From Limnoperna fortunei (taxonomy: Eukaryota > Mollusca > Bivalvia > Mytilida > Modiolidae), in NCBI GenBank assembly GCA_944474755.1, contig OX104122.1, positions 14,642,641-14,706,640 on the forward strand: DNA of 64,000 nucleotides, written 5' to 3'. The notes below the pieces were generated by a model. The model saw only the letters and a program-made list of their open reading frames with translations. It ran no database searches and had not been told where the DNA came from. Shown piece by piece: positions 23,511 through 36,330 of this stretch; within the stretch, counting starts at the first letter, position 1, and every line of letters starts with the position of its first letter. A program made the position numbers and the translations under genes.

Positions 23511-24898
23511 AGCTCACCTGACCCAAAGGGTCAGTGTGAGCTATTCTCATCACTTTGCTTCATCGTCATTGTCATCGTCGCCCGTGAACGTTTCACATTT
23601 CAATCTTTTTACAAAGTTTGAGTTTTTGGGGCTGATCAAATATTAAACATGGCTGCAAGAGCCATTAAGGTGTTCTGATTGGCTGAATTTCAAAAATCTT
23701 CTACTCATAAACCAATTGTCAGATTGATTTGAAATATTGCAGAAATGTACCTTTGATGGTCCTCTACAAAGTTTTTTATGCCAATCCAAAATCTAAGATG
23801 GGCACCATCGTCCGACATTGTTTAACTATGGGAAAAATATACCAAAAACTTCTTTTCGGAAACTGTTCCATACAATGAAGTCAAATTGTTAAGAAATAAA
23901 GGTTTGATAGTTTATATTTTGAGTTTTTCGAGCCAATGGCAAATTCAACGTGGCTTCCAAGGGCAATAATGCGTTCTGATTGGCTGAATTTCAAAATTCT
24001 TCTTCTCATAAACCGTTGGGCAGATTGATTTGAAATATTGAAGATATATACCTTAGATGGTCCTTTACAAAATTTGAGATTTTAGTGACGATCCAAAATC
24101 CAAGATGGCCACCATCGCAGGACTTCGTTTAACATAGGACCCTATGAGAAAAACATACAAACAACTTCTTCTCAGAAACTGTTCCACACAATGAAGCCAA
24201 ATTATGAAGAAATGATGCTTGGATATTTTTAATTTATTATTTTGAATTTTTCAAGCCAATTGCAAATTGAACATGGCTTCCAGGGCCACTAATGGTTCTG
24301 ATTGGCTGAAATTTCAAAAATAGTCTTTTCACAAACCGCATGCAGATTGATTTGAAATATTGCATAAATGTACCTTAGATGGTCCTCTACAAAGTTTAAG
24401 TTTTTTGTGACGATCTAAAATCCAAGATGGTCACCACCATGGAACACAGCTTAACATAGGACCCTATGGGAAAACCATACAAACAGCTTCTGTTCCATAC
24501 AATTAAACCAAATAATGCAGGAAGTTGCAAGAGCTGCACATGTGTTCTTATTGGCTGAAATTTCAAAATTTGTTTCCTCACAAACTGCTTGGCAGAAGGA
24601 TATGTGATATTGTATGGTCCTCTACTAATTATGAGTTTTTTGTTTGATCCAAAATACAAGATTGCTGCCTCATAGAACATCACTAACTTATGAAAAAACA
24701 TAAAACGGCTTTTCTCAGTAACTGTCCTACAAATTGCTGCTGATTGGAAATTCAACATGTCAACATTCATAGAAACAGCATCTTCACGCAAATTCTTTAG
24801 CATTTAATATCAAAATTTTCAAGAAACGTAATGTCTCTTAAAAATTTTTTTGTGTAAGTCAGGTGAGCGATACAGGCTCTTATGTTAAGAGCCTCTAG
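23511..24898. mobile_element. AGCTCACCTGAC element with four internal tandem units
   Basis: The left end AGCTCACCTGACCC forms a hairpin with the following GGGTCAGTGTGAGCT (23511-23542). The right end GTCAGGTGAGCGATACAGG (about 24858-24876) is the inverse of the left end, followed by GAGCCTCTAG. In between, a unit containing CTGATTGGCTGAA(A)TTTCAAAA then GATGGTCCTCTACAAAG then CCAAGATGG is repeated about four times, with GATGGTCC starts near 23756, 24057, 24378 and 24614 (periods about 300, 320 and 235 bp). No transposase frame is present. The repeat type is widespread in molluscs to my knowledge; the superfamily is not assigned. Confidence 0.7.
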
Positions 24899-25044
24899 TT
24901 TAGTTTTTAATATTTATTCCATGGTATAATTTTTAATTTCATACTGTATTTTGGTCTGTAGATTATTAGCTTGTTGGAAAGTGCCCCTTCCCTATATATG
25001 GTATCTATTTTGTCATCAAATTTACCAAAGTGTGTACATATTTT

Positions 25045-25345
25045 GTGTAATCAACTCCTTCAGTTTTCAACCCATATACCCGAAACATCACACAAAGATT
25101 GCAAACATTTTGAAGTTGTGCAACTGCTATTAGGATTTGTTGGAGGATTTTTCCAAACCTGGAAACTCAACTTGTCAGAAAACTGTTCAGAAGAGGTTAC
25201 CTATTGTGTGTCATCTACTCCACCTACAGCTTTCAACTATCATCCATGAAACTTCATAGAACGATAGTAAGTATATTGCAGTTGTGCACCTGATCTCAAG
25301 AAATTGTGAAAGACATTTTTCTAAACTGGTAATCAACTCCTAAAT
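25045..25345. repeat. Diverged tandem repeat, about 2-3 units
   Basis: GTGTAATCAACTCCTTCAG (25045) and GTGTCATCTACTCCACCTAC (25207) start similar segments that continue with TTTCAAC, GAAAC(A/T)TCA, GAAGTTGTGCAACTG / GCAGTTGTGCACCTG and a closing CTAAACTGG-like phrase. A third start (GGTAATCAACTCC) occurs at about 25328. No coding role is apparent; the frames over it look accidental. Confidence 0.55.
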
Positions 25346-27550
25346 TTTTTTAATGGAACCAAAACCTTACAAGTTATAAACCTTTCCTCATTTATTAAGG
25401 CACTATAGCTTGCAACCCGAACATTTAAGACTTTTGCGATTTTTAATTGTTTACAAATATTTTTTCTTATTATATAAGTTGAAATTTGTCATATATGACA
25501 AAAAATTGTGAATTTTTAAATGTTGACCAAACAAATGTTGTTTACTTCACGACATTGTCGTTTAACGAAGAAAGATTTGTTTTAAGTGGACATTAAGTTG
25601 ACCCGTTTAAAGTCAAGGATATCAGGAATGTCAATGTTTTGTGCAAAGACACTTGAATTTGACAAGAAAATGCTTCAGTATCATTAGCCTTGCTCTGTAT
25701 AATGTTTCTTTGTATGATAGACTTATATTAGTTTTAGATCTGTTGACTGTCCAAATTTAAAACGGCTGATTACTTTTTTTATTACTCACATTGTACCCAT
25801 GGTAGCAAGAAAACAACGCCTGGAAATACAGAAAATACAACCTACTTACATATCTGGCTATCTAGTGTCCTGTACTACCATCCAGGAATCTACTAAAGCA
25901 ATGCAAAATATACTCATCAACATGAATATAAACCAATAATCTGGCCTAACATTGGACACGTTTTAATGATTCACATGAGCTTAAGATTCACCATTGCCCC
26001 CCCCCCACCCCCTTTCTCTTTAATTTAAAATGACAAAAAAAATTATACTGTGTGTTGTTTCAATGTTACAAAGTTTGACAGTTTACAAGATATAGCAGCA
26101 CTTTAATATGTACTTATCAAATAGATGTTTATAAAAGTTGTTAAGAAAACTTGAAAGATATAAACTGTTCATTCATGACATGTGAGAGATGTCCATCACC
26201 GAATCCTAGTCAACTCGTACTTCAACCAACTTTTACCCTACCAGCTTCACCTTTGCATTACTTGGTGGGAAGTAAAAAGGACATAATCTGAAAATTGATG
26301 AAATTATGGTAAGCTAAAAAAATAATTTATTTCATATTTATTATCATATTTATTGTACAGCACCAATGCACTAAACAAAAACAAAGCAAGCAAAAAAAAC
26401 CATTTAAAAACAAGTACTATCTTTAAAAAAGTCGACGCATTTAACTCTTAGAGATGTATATGTAAAGTAGAACGGAAACTGAACAAACAAGAATAAGAAA
26501 AAAACTGTTTAAAATATTTTCAAAGGAAAGAAAGAGACAAGAAACATTAAGTTTTTTTTTCATTAATGTGTGTGGGGGAGGTACATAATTAACGTCCTTG
26601 AACTGTATCCAATCAAAATAAGGCTATAATGTAAGAAGGTTGCTACATTGATGTAATAATCATGGATTTTTTTAAACATGTTATTAAACAATAGGGTATT
26701 ATCAAAAAGAGACTTTGCAATTAGAGCTCCATCTCCTGTCTGCATGTGAATGACGACGGACGCAAAGAAAGAAGATAGGCATTAATGGCTTTTAAAATCA
26801 TAGAGCTAACAGTAAACATAATTAAATATCCCAAAAATGACAAGCTATTTCAGATGTCGGAAATTAAAATAAAAAAACATACATACCTTTCTATGTATAT
26901 GTCCGAGTTATAGTTTATTTCTATCGATGTATCGTATATATTAACTCGAAAACGAGTTAGTTAACATTTTAAATTTTCAAAACAACACGTGTTTTTTTAA
27001 AAATAAATTTCAAAGCAAATATGTACTTACATGCATCAAGAAATATTCATTCACATGTTTTCATTTAAGTTTGCTATTTTATTAATTTGACTATCTTTTA
27101 AAATGGGAACTTCTAAGTAAAATATTTAAATTAAAATTGTATAAACATGAACAAATGCTAATGTGAATTGAAATCGGTAATGTGTATGGGTTTATTCACG
27201 TTTCTCCAACTTTTGATAATGAACTATAACAACATCCAATTAGGGGTGGGGATTAGGGGGCCATCATAAGGATAGCTACCTGTTCAGTAGTATACATATA
27301 TAAGATAATATCTGATAATTTCTGTGTAAAGTTCTTTTTATTTTATTTTCATAAATAGTATTTTTGTTTCTCATCATAAAATGTTCATATATTTTTTTTG
27401 TAATTATAATATAATTTTATTAAGTATTTATTTTTGTACTAGTATTCCATAACAAGATATTTATATTTACATAACAATATAAGGAAATAAAAAGCATTGG
27501 AAAGCACTGTCTATTACATGTATTAGCACTGAATACATTTCACTGCAAAG
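25346..27550. other. Intergenic, nothing recognised
   Basis: AT-rich sequence with short homopolymers (poly-C near 25988, poly-T near 26550) and no domain-bearing frame, RNA gene or transposon end that I can support. Confidence 0.55.
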
Positions 27551-28000
27551 TTACTGGCGAAGCTCCATGCGAATACAAAAGGATGCTTGGTCTGCGTAGT
27601 CTTGGACTGTCATCTGTTGGTCAAGGAATCTGTGCTTGAGTGTGCTGAGTCTTGTGTCGATGTCTCTGTACTTCTTCTGTTGAGTGGTAACGTAGTCTGC
27701 GAAGTCGGTGGTGTCCATGGGTATAACTTCTGCGTCTTCTAAGGCGTTGAACCATACATCTTCTACTAGTGCTGTCGGTATCAGTGGGAGTACGGCTGCG
27801 CGTCTTACTAGGAGTTTTAGGTCATGATTCTCTTTGTAGTTGGTCGCCAGCCCGAGTTTCTGTACTTTCCGCCAGATGCATTGTGTATAGTGGAAGAAGC
27901 AGCTCTTGAGTGTTGTTGCTGGAAAGGCTCTGCGTGCGGCGTTACGGGTAGCGGTCTCAAAGTCAGTGAAGAAAGACGGTTGGGGAGAGTAGTAGTCCAC
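27551..28000 (-). pseudogene. MULE-type transposase fragment, internally deleted
   Basis: A 149-codon minus-strand frame resembles the MULE (Mutator-like) transposase domain found in animal transposons and FLYWCH-type host proteins. Diagnostic is FFTDFETATRNAARRAFP, followed by a C-F-F-H-Y-x-Q-C-I-W-R-K motif (Asp of the DDE triad and the conserved Cys/His helix), then LGLATNY and AVLPLIPTALVEDVWF. After FADYVTTQQ the usual RTNN-x-x-EGWH-x-x-LN segment of this family is missing, and the text jumps to KYRDIDTRLSTLKHRF, which looks like the protein's C-terminal end, before a normal stop. The N-terminal half, including the first catalytic Asp, is absent. A 14-base G run (28034-28047) lies just upstream. 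GC content is higher than the surroundings, so it may be a recent insert or part of a spliced gene. Confidence 0.65.
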
Positions 28001-28079
28001 GTTCTCGGTAATGTGTATGCTATTCCAAAAATAGGGGGGGGGGGGGGTAAACTGTATGGGTAATTGAGGTCCAAATAAA

Positions 28080-29690
28080 TAATTGCAACGGAACCATCAG
28101 TGAATTTTACTTTTAATGCTATGGGTTGTGTGTGTATAGCAAATAAAATTTGTTAACAAACGACTGTGTCTCGTACTAGTCATTTGGCGTTGTGACAATT
28201 ACCATGACCTAATTACCTTTATGTAGGATCATTTGTATGACACTAATTTCATGGTGGACAGTGCGTTTGTCAGGCGGTCTATAGGTTTTATCATGTAATT
28301 ATTGTTTATCAGTTCTGAATGGCATTCTTTGGCACAGAAATCATTCTCTGAAGTTTAATTACGACTACCAATTGTTTTAAAACATCAGTCTGCTGAAATA
28401 ATAATTGAAAAATGCAAATAAGGGTGCTTTTCAGAGTAAACCATAGTTGATTGTTCGAACGCAGAATTTTTTACTTTTTGTCCAATCAGAATGCAAGCTT
28501 GTCTTCAATAACAGTACGTTACCTTGGGTAAGCGTCTTTTAGTTCAAAGGTCACAATTCGAAAACAAGATCGGAACAAGATCATATCTCATAAGAGTGTG
28601 TTGATGATTAATGTATTCTGTGCTAAACGGACTACACGCGAACATATTACACACGAAGAATACATGGCAAATTCAAATTAATTATAAATTTCGCTTTGAT
28701 TTGATTTGTTGTCATCGCATTCAATTTCAAACTTTGATTGGTGTATGGAAAACTGACCTATGAAATTCATATTTTGTTTTTTAAGAACTGTCCTCCCTAG
28801 CTCATGAAGCAATATTGATGTGGAATTTATGTTAGCATCCCCCAGACTCAACAAAAAAGCCAACAAGAGAAACGAAACGTGTCATTCTTCTGTACCTTAC
28901 ATGTTATTTGTTTTCAACATTTACAAACTTGTAAATCAACATTGCTAAGTATTTACTCAGTTCTTTATACTTCAAATTTCTGTAGTACATTTATACATAC
29001 TACAATTCAATTTACCACTAGGATTTTCATAGAAAAAATTCTGTTAAATTTCAGCTAATTAAAAACCCATCAATGAAACTGGCAGTAAATTTTCAATCTA
29101 TACAAATTAGGAAAATGACAGAAACTATCCTAGTATTAGCTCTGCATGATTTGGTGTAAATAGGTGAGATGGTTTCTGAAAATCTACTGTTTTTCCGGTT
29201 GTCTCATGGGTTCTATGTTCATCTCTGCTCCATTGTGGTGAATATCATGAATTTTGGCCGATACCTTAAACTTACACCTTGCAAAGACAATCTGTGGTAC
29301 ATTTTTGTAATATAACAATATAAAAAAATGTTTCATACAATCAAAACGCATCAACGACCATGGCAGCCATGTTGAATACAAGATCAGCAAATAAGTGCTT
29401 AATATCCACATAAATTAAAATTTATACCAATTAGGATTTTTAATGGTCAAGTGATTTTGGAGGAATCAAGACAACTCGAATAGAAGACACGGAGATCGTC
29501 TACTTTAAGACCGCTCGACCACCGAAAACACAGTAAAAACACCGCAGTAACTATAATAATGCTATCTACAAAATATTGAATTGAGGCTCAGATTCTTAAT
29601 CATGACCACGCCGTAGAAGATAGCTAAACATTTGACCTTACACGAGAAATAGGTCTAAGTAAAATAATATGAATGGAGGCGCAGCCTAAA
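28080..29690. other. Intergenic, nothing recognised
   Basis: There are no conserved frames, RNA genes or transposon termini that I can support. Short open frames at 28678-28866 and 29184-29411 lack any motif. Confidence 0.55.
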
Positions 29691-29691
29691 T

Positions 29692-30055
29692 GCGAGCATC
29701 GCACATTGTTAATTTCGTTACTCCAGAGCCCCCTAACAGTGCCTCTACATTCCATTGATGACGTGACGTCTTATGTAATGTGTTGTGACGTCACAAAACT
29801 CAATTTCAAATACAGCGTTTCAGATTGAAAAAAAAATTGTCTGGCATTTTTGTAGTAATTTAAAAAATAAACACTTTTATTTTATCGATGTCAAAATTAT
29901 TTTTGTCTACTTTTAAATTATATATTTTTTCGTTCGTCTACAATATTTTCTTCGGATAGCTCAGCTACCATCTGAAATGGATTTGTTCATATGGATCACG
30001 TGACTTTTTTTACACACATGCATGTAACCGTATAGCTCGCATCTGCGATGCTCGC
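29692..30055. repeat. Segment bounded by 12-bp perfect inverted repeats
   Basis: GCGAGCATCGCA at 29692-29703 is the exact inverse of TGCGATGCTCGC at 30044-30055. The interval also contains GTGACGTCTTATG and TTGTGACGTCACAA, two CRE-like palindromic TGACGTCA variants. There is no coding frame. It may be a small non-autonomous element; no target duplication was identified. Confidence 0.5.
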
Positions 30056-30153
30056 TATTATAGACAAAACATGCAGAAATAATACCAGGGTTACGAGCTT
30101 TTGGTGTTGATTCAAACTTCAACTTAGGAGTATAAGAAATAAGAACGAATAAG

Positions 30154-30206
30154 CGTACCCTCGAGTTTGTTTGTTTGTTTGTTTGTTTTTTTTTGTCGAG
30201 GGTACG
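30154..30206. repeat. 11-bp inverted repeat around a (GTTT)n run
   Basis: CGTACCCTCGA (30154-30164) and TCGAGGGTACG (30196-30206) are perfect inverses separated by about 31 bp of GTTT repeats and poly-T. This would form a stable stem-loop in single-stranded DNA or RNA. Confidence 0.75.
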
Positions 30207-30369
30207 AATTTAGTCCCATTACTCGTGATGTAGCAGAGCGGGAGTGAATCGGTCCCGGCACTTTGATGTCAAAAACAAGTTGCATATATAATTCGCCGTG
30301 GTCAATCTTGAGATCTGTCAACAGCGTCACCATTTTTGTATCGGTTTCGTGTTGAAGATCGATCATTAC

Positions 30370-31797
30370 TTGACTTGACTTGGGGAGTTTTTTACGTCCT
30401 ACACCGACAACTAAATGCCCTTGGTCGGACGTTCCTTAGGGACATGGTTTTGGGGGGTTTAATAATGTGGCTATTTTAGAATTTAATAATTTGAGTTTTG
30501 GAGAAAAATTCATAATCATTTAATATAATTCAATTTTAAGGTAAAGGTGTCTTTACTGGTATTTATTTTACCTTGTACGGATCCTAGTTTTTGTTTGATA
30601 ACTTCTATTATTTATCTTCCTTTTTTGATCATTATTGATACGTGCTGATATGTAATTAAGTTTTTAATACTTCGGTGTTTATTAATTGACATTTCTATAG
30701 GAAAACGTAATGAGAAACCCGAAACTTAATGGTGTGTTGCATCTTAGGGAAAGTATATGTAAATTACTGGATTCTTTCTACGGATTGGTTATAACAGTAT
30801 GCAAATAAAATGCACGATTATACTAAAATTAGGTCAAATTATCAAAATACGGAAAAATGCTCAAAATAGCATTTTCCACGTGCATCTTCAAAGACGAAAA
30901 AGGAAATTTCTTAAATAAAGATTGTATCCCGTTATTTTCGCAACGTCTGAAGCTTTAATAACGTAAAGAAGATGAATATTATGCTTGGAATTTTGTATAA
31001 ATCGATCGAAGGTAGAATTGTTTATTTGCTACATTACGAGCAATAGGACTGTTAATCCGACAAATTACAAAACTAAGTTCGGATTATAACGGCAGTAAAA
31101 TTCGGCCTTATATGAAATTGCTAAATGGTCATACTTACAAATTTAGTTTTTAGTCATTAGAGTGCTACACGCGTTCAATGTTTAGAATTTAACATGTATA
31201 AATTGACAATGATGAATATATCTTAACATTTAGAAATTTTAACATTTTTTAGTGTAAAAGAATTGATGAAACACCATGTACTTATAATGACATAAGTTTT
31301 GCTTCTTGCAGTAAACTTTCTAGTTGTGCAAACTGTACTTTGATTATATTTAATGCTAAAATCACACGATAATACAGCACCATATTGTAACGTCATCTTT
31401 AGCTACATGCGTCACACGAATCCGATATATTCCAGTATTATAGATGGCTCGTTTCCCTCGTCTTTGAAGTAGGTAACAATAGTAGGTATATATGGAGAAA
31501 AATCATTGATAGAAAATTATATACATTTGTAAAATCTTACGATTGTGAAGTACTGTTAATGAATACACACAATTGATCATTAAGATACTGAACTGTGCTA
31601 ATGTGAGGATGTCATAAACAGCTGTGAAAGTATATTTTCGAACCTACTGAAGGTGATGTTTTACCAGTTCGATATGCCTACTGGGAGTGGTCTTAATGTC
31701 TGCATGGAAAGACACGTGACTTATAAGATACAAAAGTTATACAATTTACTCGTTTCGTCTAATCAAGACTTATTAATGACGCTCAACCCAAAAATAA
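30370..31797. other. Intergenic, nothing recognised
   Basis: AT-rich non-coding sequence leading up to the SINE and the satellite. No frames or RNA genes are supported. Confidence 0.55.
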
Positions 31798-32057
31798 GGG
31801 CCTCGGTAGCCGAGTGGTTAAGGTAGTTCAAATACAATTGGACACGTCTGTCTGTCAACACCAGGGATGCGGGTTCGAGTCTCACTGCGGACAGAGTCCG
31901 ATCGACTCAAATCTTAATTGACAAAGATTGCCAGCTTTCCTACCGCAGGTCGAGGGTTTTCTCCTGGTACTCCCGGCTCCTCAACCAATAAACCTGCGCG
32001 CCATGATATAGCTGAAAAATTTATGAACGCCACGTTAAACGCCATACAAACAAACAA
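31798..32057 (+). mobile_element. tRNA-derived SINE, full length
   Basis: The head is tRNA-like (Ser/Leu type), with an internal RNA polymerase III A box TAGCCGAGTGG (31807-31817) and B box GGTTCGAGTCT (31872-31882). The body contains TTGACAAAGATTGCCAGC, CTACCGCAGGTC and GGTACTCCCGGCTCCTCAA. The tail reads CATGATATAGCTGAAAAATT, then AACGCCACGTTAAACGCC, then (CAAA)n. The long spacing between head and tail and the non-tRNA body argue against a functional tRNA gene. Fragments of the same family lie at 18147, 57943, 59366, 60935 and 63000. The satellite array starts right after its tail. Confidence 0.85.
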
Positions 32058-32939
32058 TAGCATCAGTTGTTAAACAGTAAAGAAAATAAACCAAAAACAA
32101 TACTAGAGAAAACCAAACACACTACCACAGTAAACCAAACACAATACCACAGTAAACCAAACATACTACAACAGTAAACCAAACACACTACCACAGTAAA
32201 CCAAACACACTTCCACAGTAAACCAAACATACTACCACAGTAAACCAAACATACTACAACAGTAAACCAAACACACTACCACAGTAAACCAAACACACTA
32301 CCACAGTAAACCAAACACACTACCACAGTAGCTAAACACACGACCACAGTAAACCAAACACACTTCCACAGTAAACCAAACATACTACAACAGTAAACCA
32401 AACACACTACCACAGTAAACCAAACACACTACCACAGTAAACCAAACACAATACCACAGTAAACCAAACACAATACCACAGTAAACCAAACATACTACCA
32501 CAGTAAACCAAACACACTTCCACAGTAAACCAAACATACTACAATAGTAAACCAAACACACTACCACAGTAAACCAAACACACTACCACAGTAAACCAAA
32601 CACAATACCACAGTAAACCAAACACACTACCACAGTAAACCAAACATACTACCACAGTAAACCAAACACACTACCACAGTAAACCAAACACACTTCAACA
32701 GTAAACCAAACACAATACCACAGTAAACCAAACATACTACCACAGTAAACCAAACATACTACCACAGTAAACCAAACACACGACCACAGTAAACCAAACA
32801 TACTGCCACAGTAAACCAAACACACTACCACAGTAAACCCATCACACTACCACAGTAAACCAAACACACTTCCACAGTAAACCAAACACAATACCACAGT
32901 AAACCAAACACAATACCACAGTAAACCAAACACACTACC

Positions 32940-34380
32940 ACAATAGCCAAACACACTACCACAGTAAACCAAACACACTACTACAGTAGCAAAACACACT
33001 ACCACAGTAGCCAAACGCACTACCACAGTAAACCAAACACACTACCACAGTAGCCAAACACACTACCACAGTAAACCAAACACACTACCACAGTAAACCA
33101 AACACACTACCACAGTAGCCAAGCACACTACCACAGTAAACCAAACTCATTACCACAGTAGCCAAACACACTACCACAGTCAACAAACACACTACCACAC
33201 TAGCCAAGCACACTACCACAGTAAATCAAACACACTACCACACTAGCTAAACACACTACCACAGTAAATCAAACACACTATCACAGTCAACAAACACTGT
33301 CTCACAGTAAACCAAACACACTACCACAGTCAACAAACACACTACCACACTAGCCAAGCACACTACCACAGTAGCTAAACACACTACCACAGTAAACCAA
33401 ACACACTACCACAGTAGCCAAATACACTACCACAGTAAACCAAACACACTACCACAGTAGCCAAACACACTTCCACAGTAAACTAAACACTGTATCACAC
33501 TAGCCAAGCACACTACCACAGTAAACCAAAAACACTACCACAGTAGCCAAGCACACTACCACAGTAAACCAAACTCATTACCACAGTAGCCAAACACACT
33601 ACCACAGTCAACAAACACACTACCACACTAGCCAAGCACACTACCACAGTAAATCAAACACACTACCACACTAGCTAAATACACTACCACAGTAAACCAA
33701 ACACACTATCACAGTCAACAAACACTGTCTCACAGTAAACCAAACACACTACCACAGTCAACAAACACACTACCACACTAGCCAAGCACACTACCACAGT
33801 AGCTAAACACACTACCACAGTAAACCAAACACACAACCACACTAGCCAAGCACACTACCACAGTAAATCAAACACACTACCACACTAGCTAAACACACTA
33901 CCACAGTAAACCAAACACACTATCACAGTCAACAAACACTGTCTCACAGTAAACCAAACACACTACAACAGTCAACAAACACAATACTACAGTAGCCAAA
34001 CATATTACCACAGTAGCCAAACACACTACCACAGTATACCAATACACTACCACAATCAACAAACACTGTACCACAGTGAACGAAACACATTACTAGAGTA
34101 GCTAAACACACTACCAGAATAAACCAAACACTTTAGCACAGTAGCTTAACACACTACCACAGTAAACCAAACACACTACCACAGTCAACAAACATAATAC
34201 TACAGTAGCCAAACATATTACCACAGTAGCCAAACACACTACCACAGTATACCAATACACTACCACAATCAACAAACACTGTACCACAGTGAACGAAACA
34301 CATTACTAGAGTAGCTAAACACACTACCAGAATAAACCAAACACTTTAGCACAGCAGCTTAACACACTACCACATGCAGT
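32940..34380. repeat. Array sub-domain of diverged 21-bp units
   Basis: Units here are mostly TAGCCAAACACACTACCACAG, TAGCTAAAC..., CTAGCCAAGC... and TCAACAAACACTGTCTCACAG types instead of the AAACCAAAC type. A longer block containing CCAAACTCATTACC recurs from 33141 to 33569 (offset 428). Within it, 33988 and 34201 start a 213-bp direct duplication (TACAGTAGCCAAACATATT). The divergence between units is highest around 33960-34375, suggesting an old part of the array. Confidence 0.85.
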
Positions 34381-35999
34381 AGCCAAACACACTACCACAG
34401 TAGCCAAACACACTACCACAGTAAACCAAACACACTACCACAGTAAACCAAACACACTACCACAGTAAACCAAACATACTACCACAGTAAACCAAACACA
34501 CTTCAACAGTAAAGCAAACACACTACCACAGTAAACCAAACACACTTCCACAGTAAACCAAACACACTACCACAGTAGCCAAACACACTACCACAGTAAA
34601 CCAAACACACTACCACAGTAAACCAAACACACTACCACAGTAGCCAAACACACTACCACAGTAGCCAAACACACTACCACAGTAAACCAAACACACTACC
34701 ACAGTAAACCAAACACACTACAACAGTAAACCAAACACACTACCACAGTAAACCAAACACACTACCACAGTAAACCAAACACACTACCACAGTAAACCAA
34801 ACACACTACCACAGTAAACCAAACACACTACCACAGTAAACCAAACACACCACCACAGTAAACCAAACATACTACCACAGTAAACCAAACACACTACCAC
34901 AGTAAACCAAACACACTACCACAGTAAACCAAACATACTACCACAGTAAACCAAACACACTACCACAGTAAACCAAACACACTACCACAGTAAACCAAAC
35001 ATACTACCACAGTAAACCAAACACACTACCACAGTAAACCAAACACACTACCACAGTAAACCAAACATACTTCCACAGTAAACCAAACACACTACCACAG
35101 TAAACCAAACACACTTCAACAGTAAACCAAACACACTACCACAGTAAACCAAACACACTTCCACAGTAAACCAAACACACTACCACAGTAAACCAAACAC
35201 ACGACCACAGTAAACTAAACACTGTATCACACTAGCCAAGCACACTACCACAGTAAACCAAACTCATTACCACAGTAAACTAAACACTGTATCACACTAG
35301 CCAAGCACACTACCACAGTAAACCAAAGATACTTCCACAGTAAACCAAACACACTACCACAGTAAACCAAACACACTTCAACAGTAAACCAAACACACTA
35401 CCACAGTAAACCAAACACACTACCACAGTAGCTAAACACACTACCACAGTAGCTAAACACACTACCACAGTAAACCAAACACACTACCACAGTAAACCAA
35501 ACATACTTCCACAGTAAACCAAACACACTACCACAGTAAACCAAACACACTTCAACAGTAAACCAAACACACTTCAACAGTAAAACAAACACACTACCAC
35601 AGTAAACCAAACACACTACCACAGTAGCTAAACACACTACCACAGTAAACCAAACACACTACCACAGTAAATCAAACATACTACCACAATAAACCAAACA
35701 CACTACCACAGTAAACCAAACACACTACAACAGTAAACCAAACATACTTCCACAGTAAACCAAACACACTACCACAGTAAACCAAACACACTACCACAGT
35801 AAACCAAACACACTTCCACAGTAAACCAAACACACTACCACAGTAAACCAAACACACGACCACAGTAAACTAAACACTGTATCACACTAGCCAAGCACAC
35901 TACCACAGTAAACCAAACTCATTACCACAGTAAACCAAACACACTACCACAGTAAACCAAACACACTACCACAGTAAACCAAACACACGACCACAGTAA

Positions 36000-36330
36000 A
36001 CTAAACACTGTATCACACTAGCCAAGCACACTACCACAGTAAACCAAACACACTACCACAGTAAACCAAACACACTACCACAGTAAACCAAACACACTTC
36101 CACAGTAAACCAAACACACTACCACAGTAAACCAAACACACGACCACAGTAAACTAAACACTGTATCACACTAGCCAAGCACACTACCACAGTAAACCAA
36201 ACACACTACCACAGTAAACCAAACACACTACCACAGTAAACCAAACACACTTCCACAGTAAACCAAACACACTACCACAGTAAACCAAACACACGACCAC
36301 AGTAAACTAAACACTGTATCACACTAGCCA
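36000..36330. repeat. 153-bp higher-order repeat
   Basis: The phrase AAACACTGTATCACACTAG appears with ACTGT at 36007, 36160 and 36312. The intervening seven units carry the same order of variants (TACC, TACC, TACC, TTCC, TACC, CGACC). 153 equals six 22-bp units plus one 21-bp unit. Confidence 0.8.

Noticed and set aside
30124..30366. 80-codon minus-strand frame
   Set aside because: Runs through a GTTT low-complexity tract and a palindrome; no domain seen.
31798..31890. Functional tRNA-Ser/Leu gene
   Set aside because: A and B boxes are present, but the head continues into a SINE body and (CAAA)n tail shared with other copies in the window; it is a SINE.
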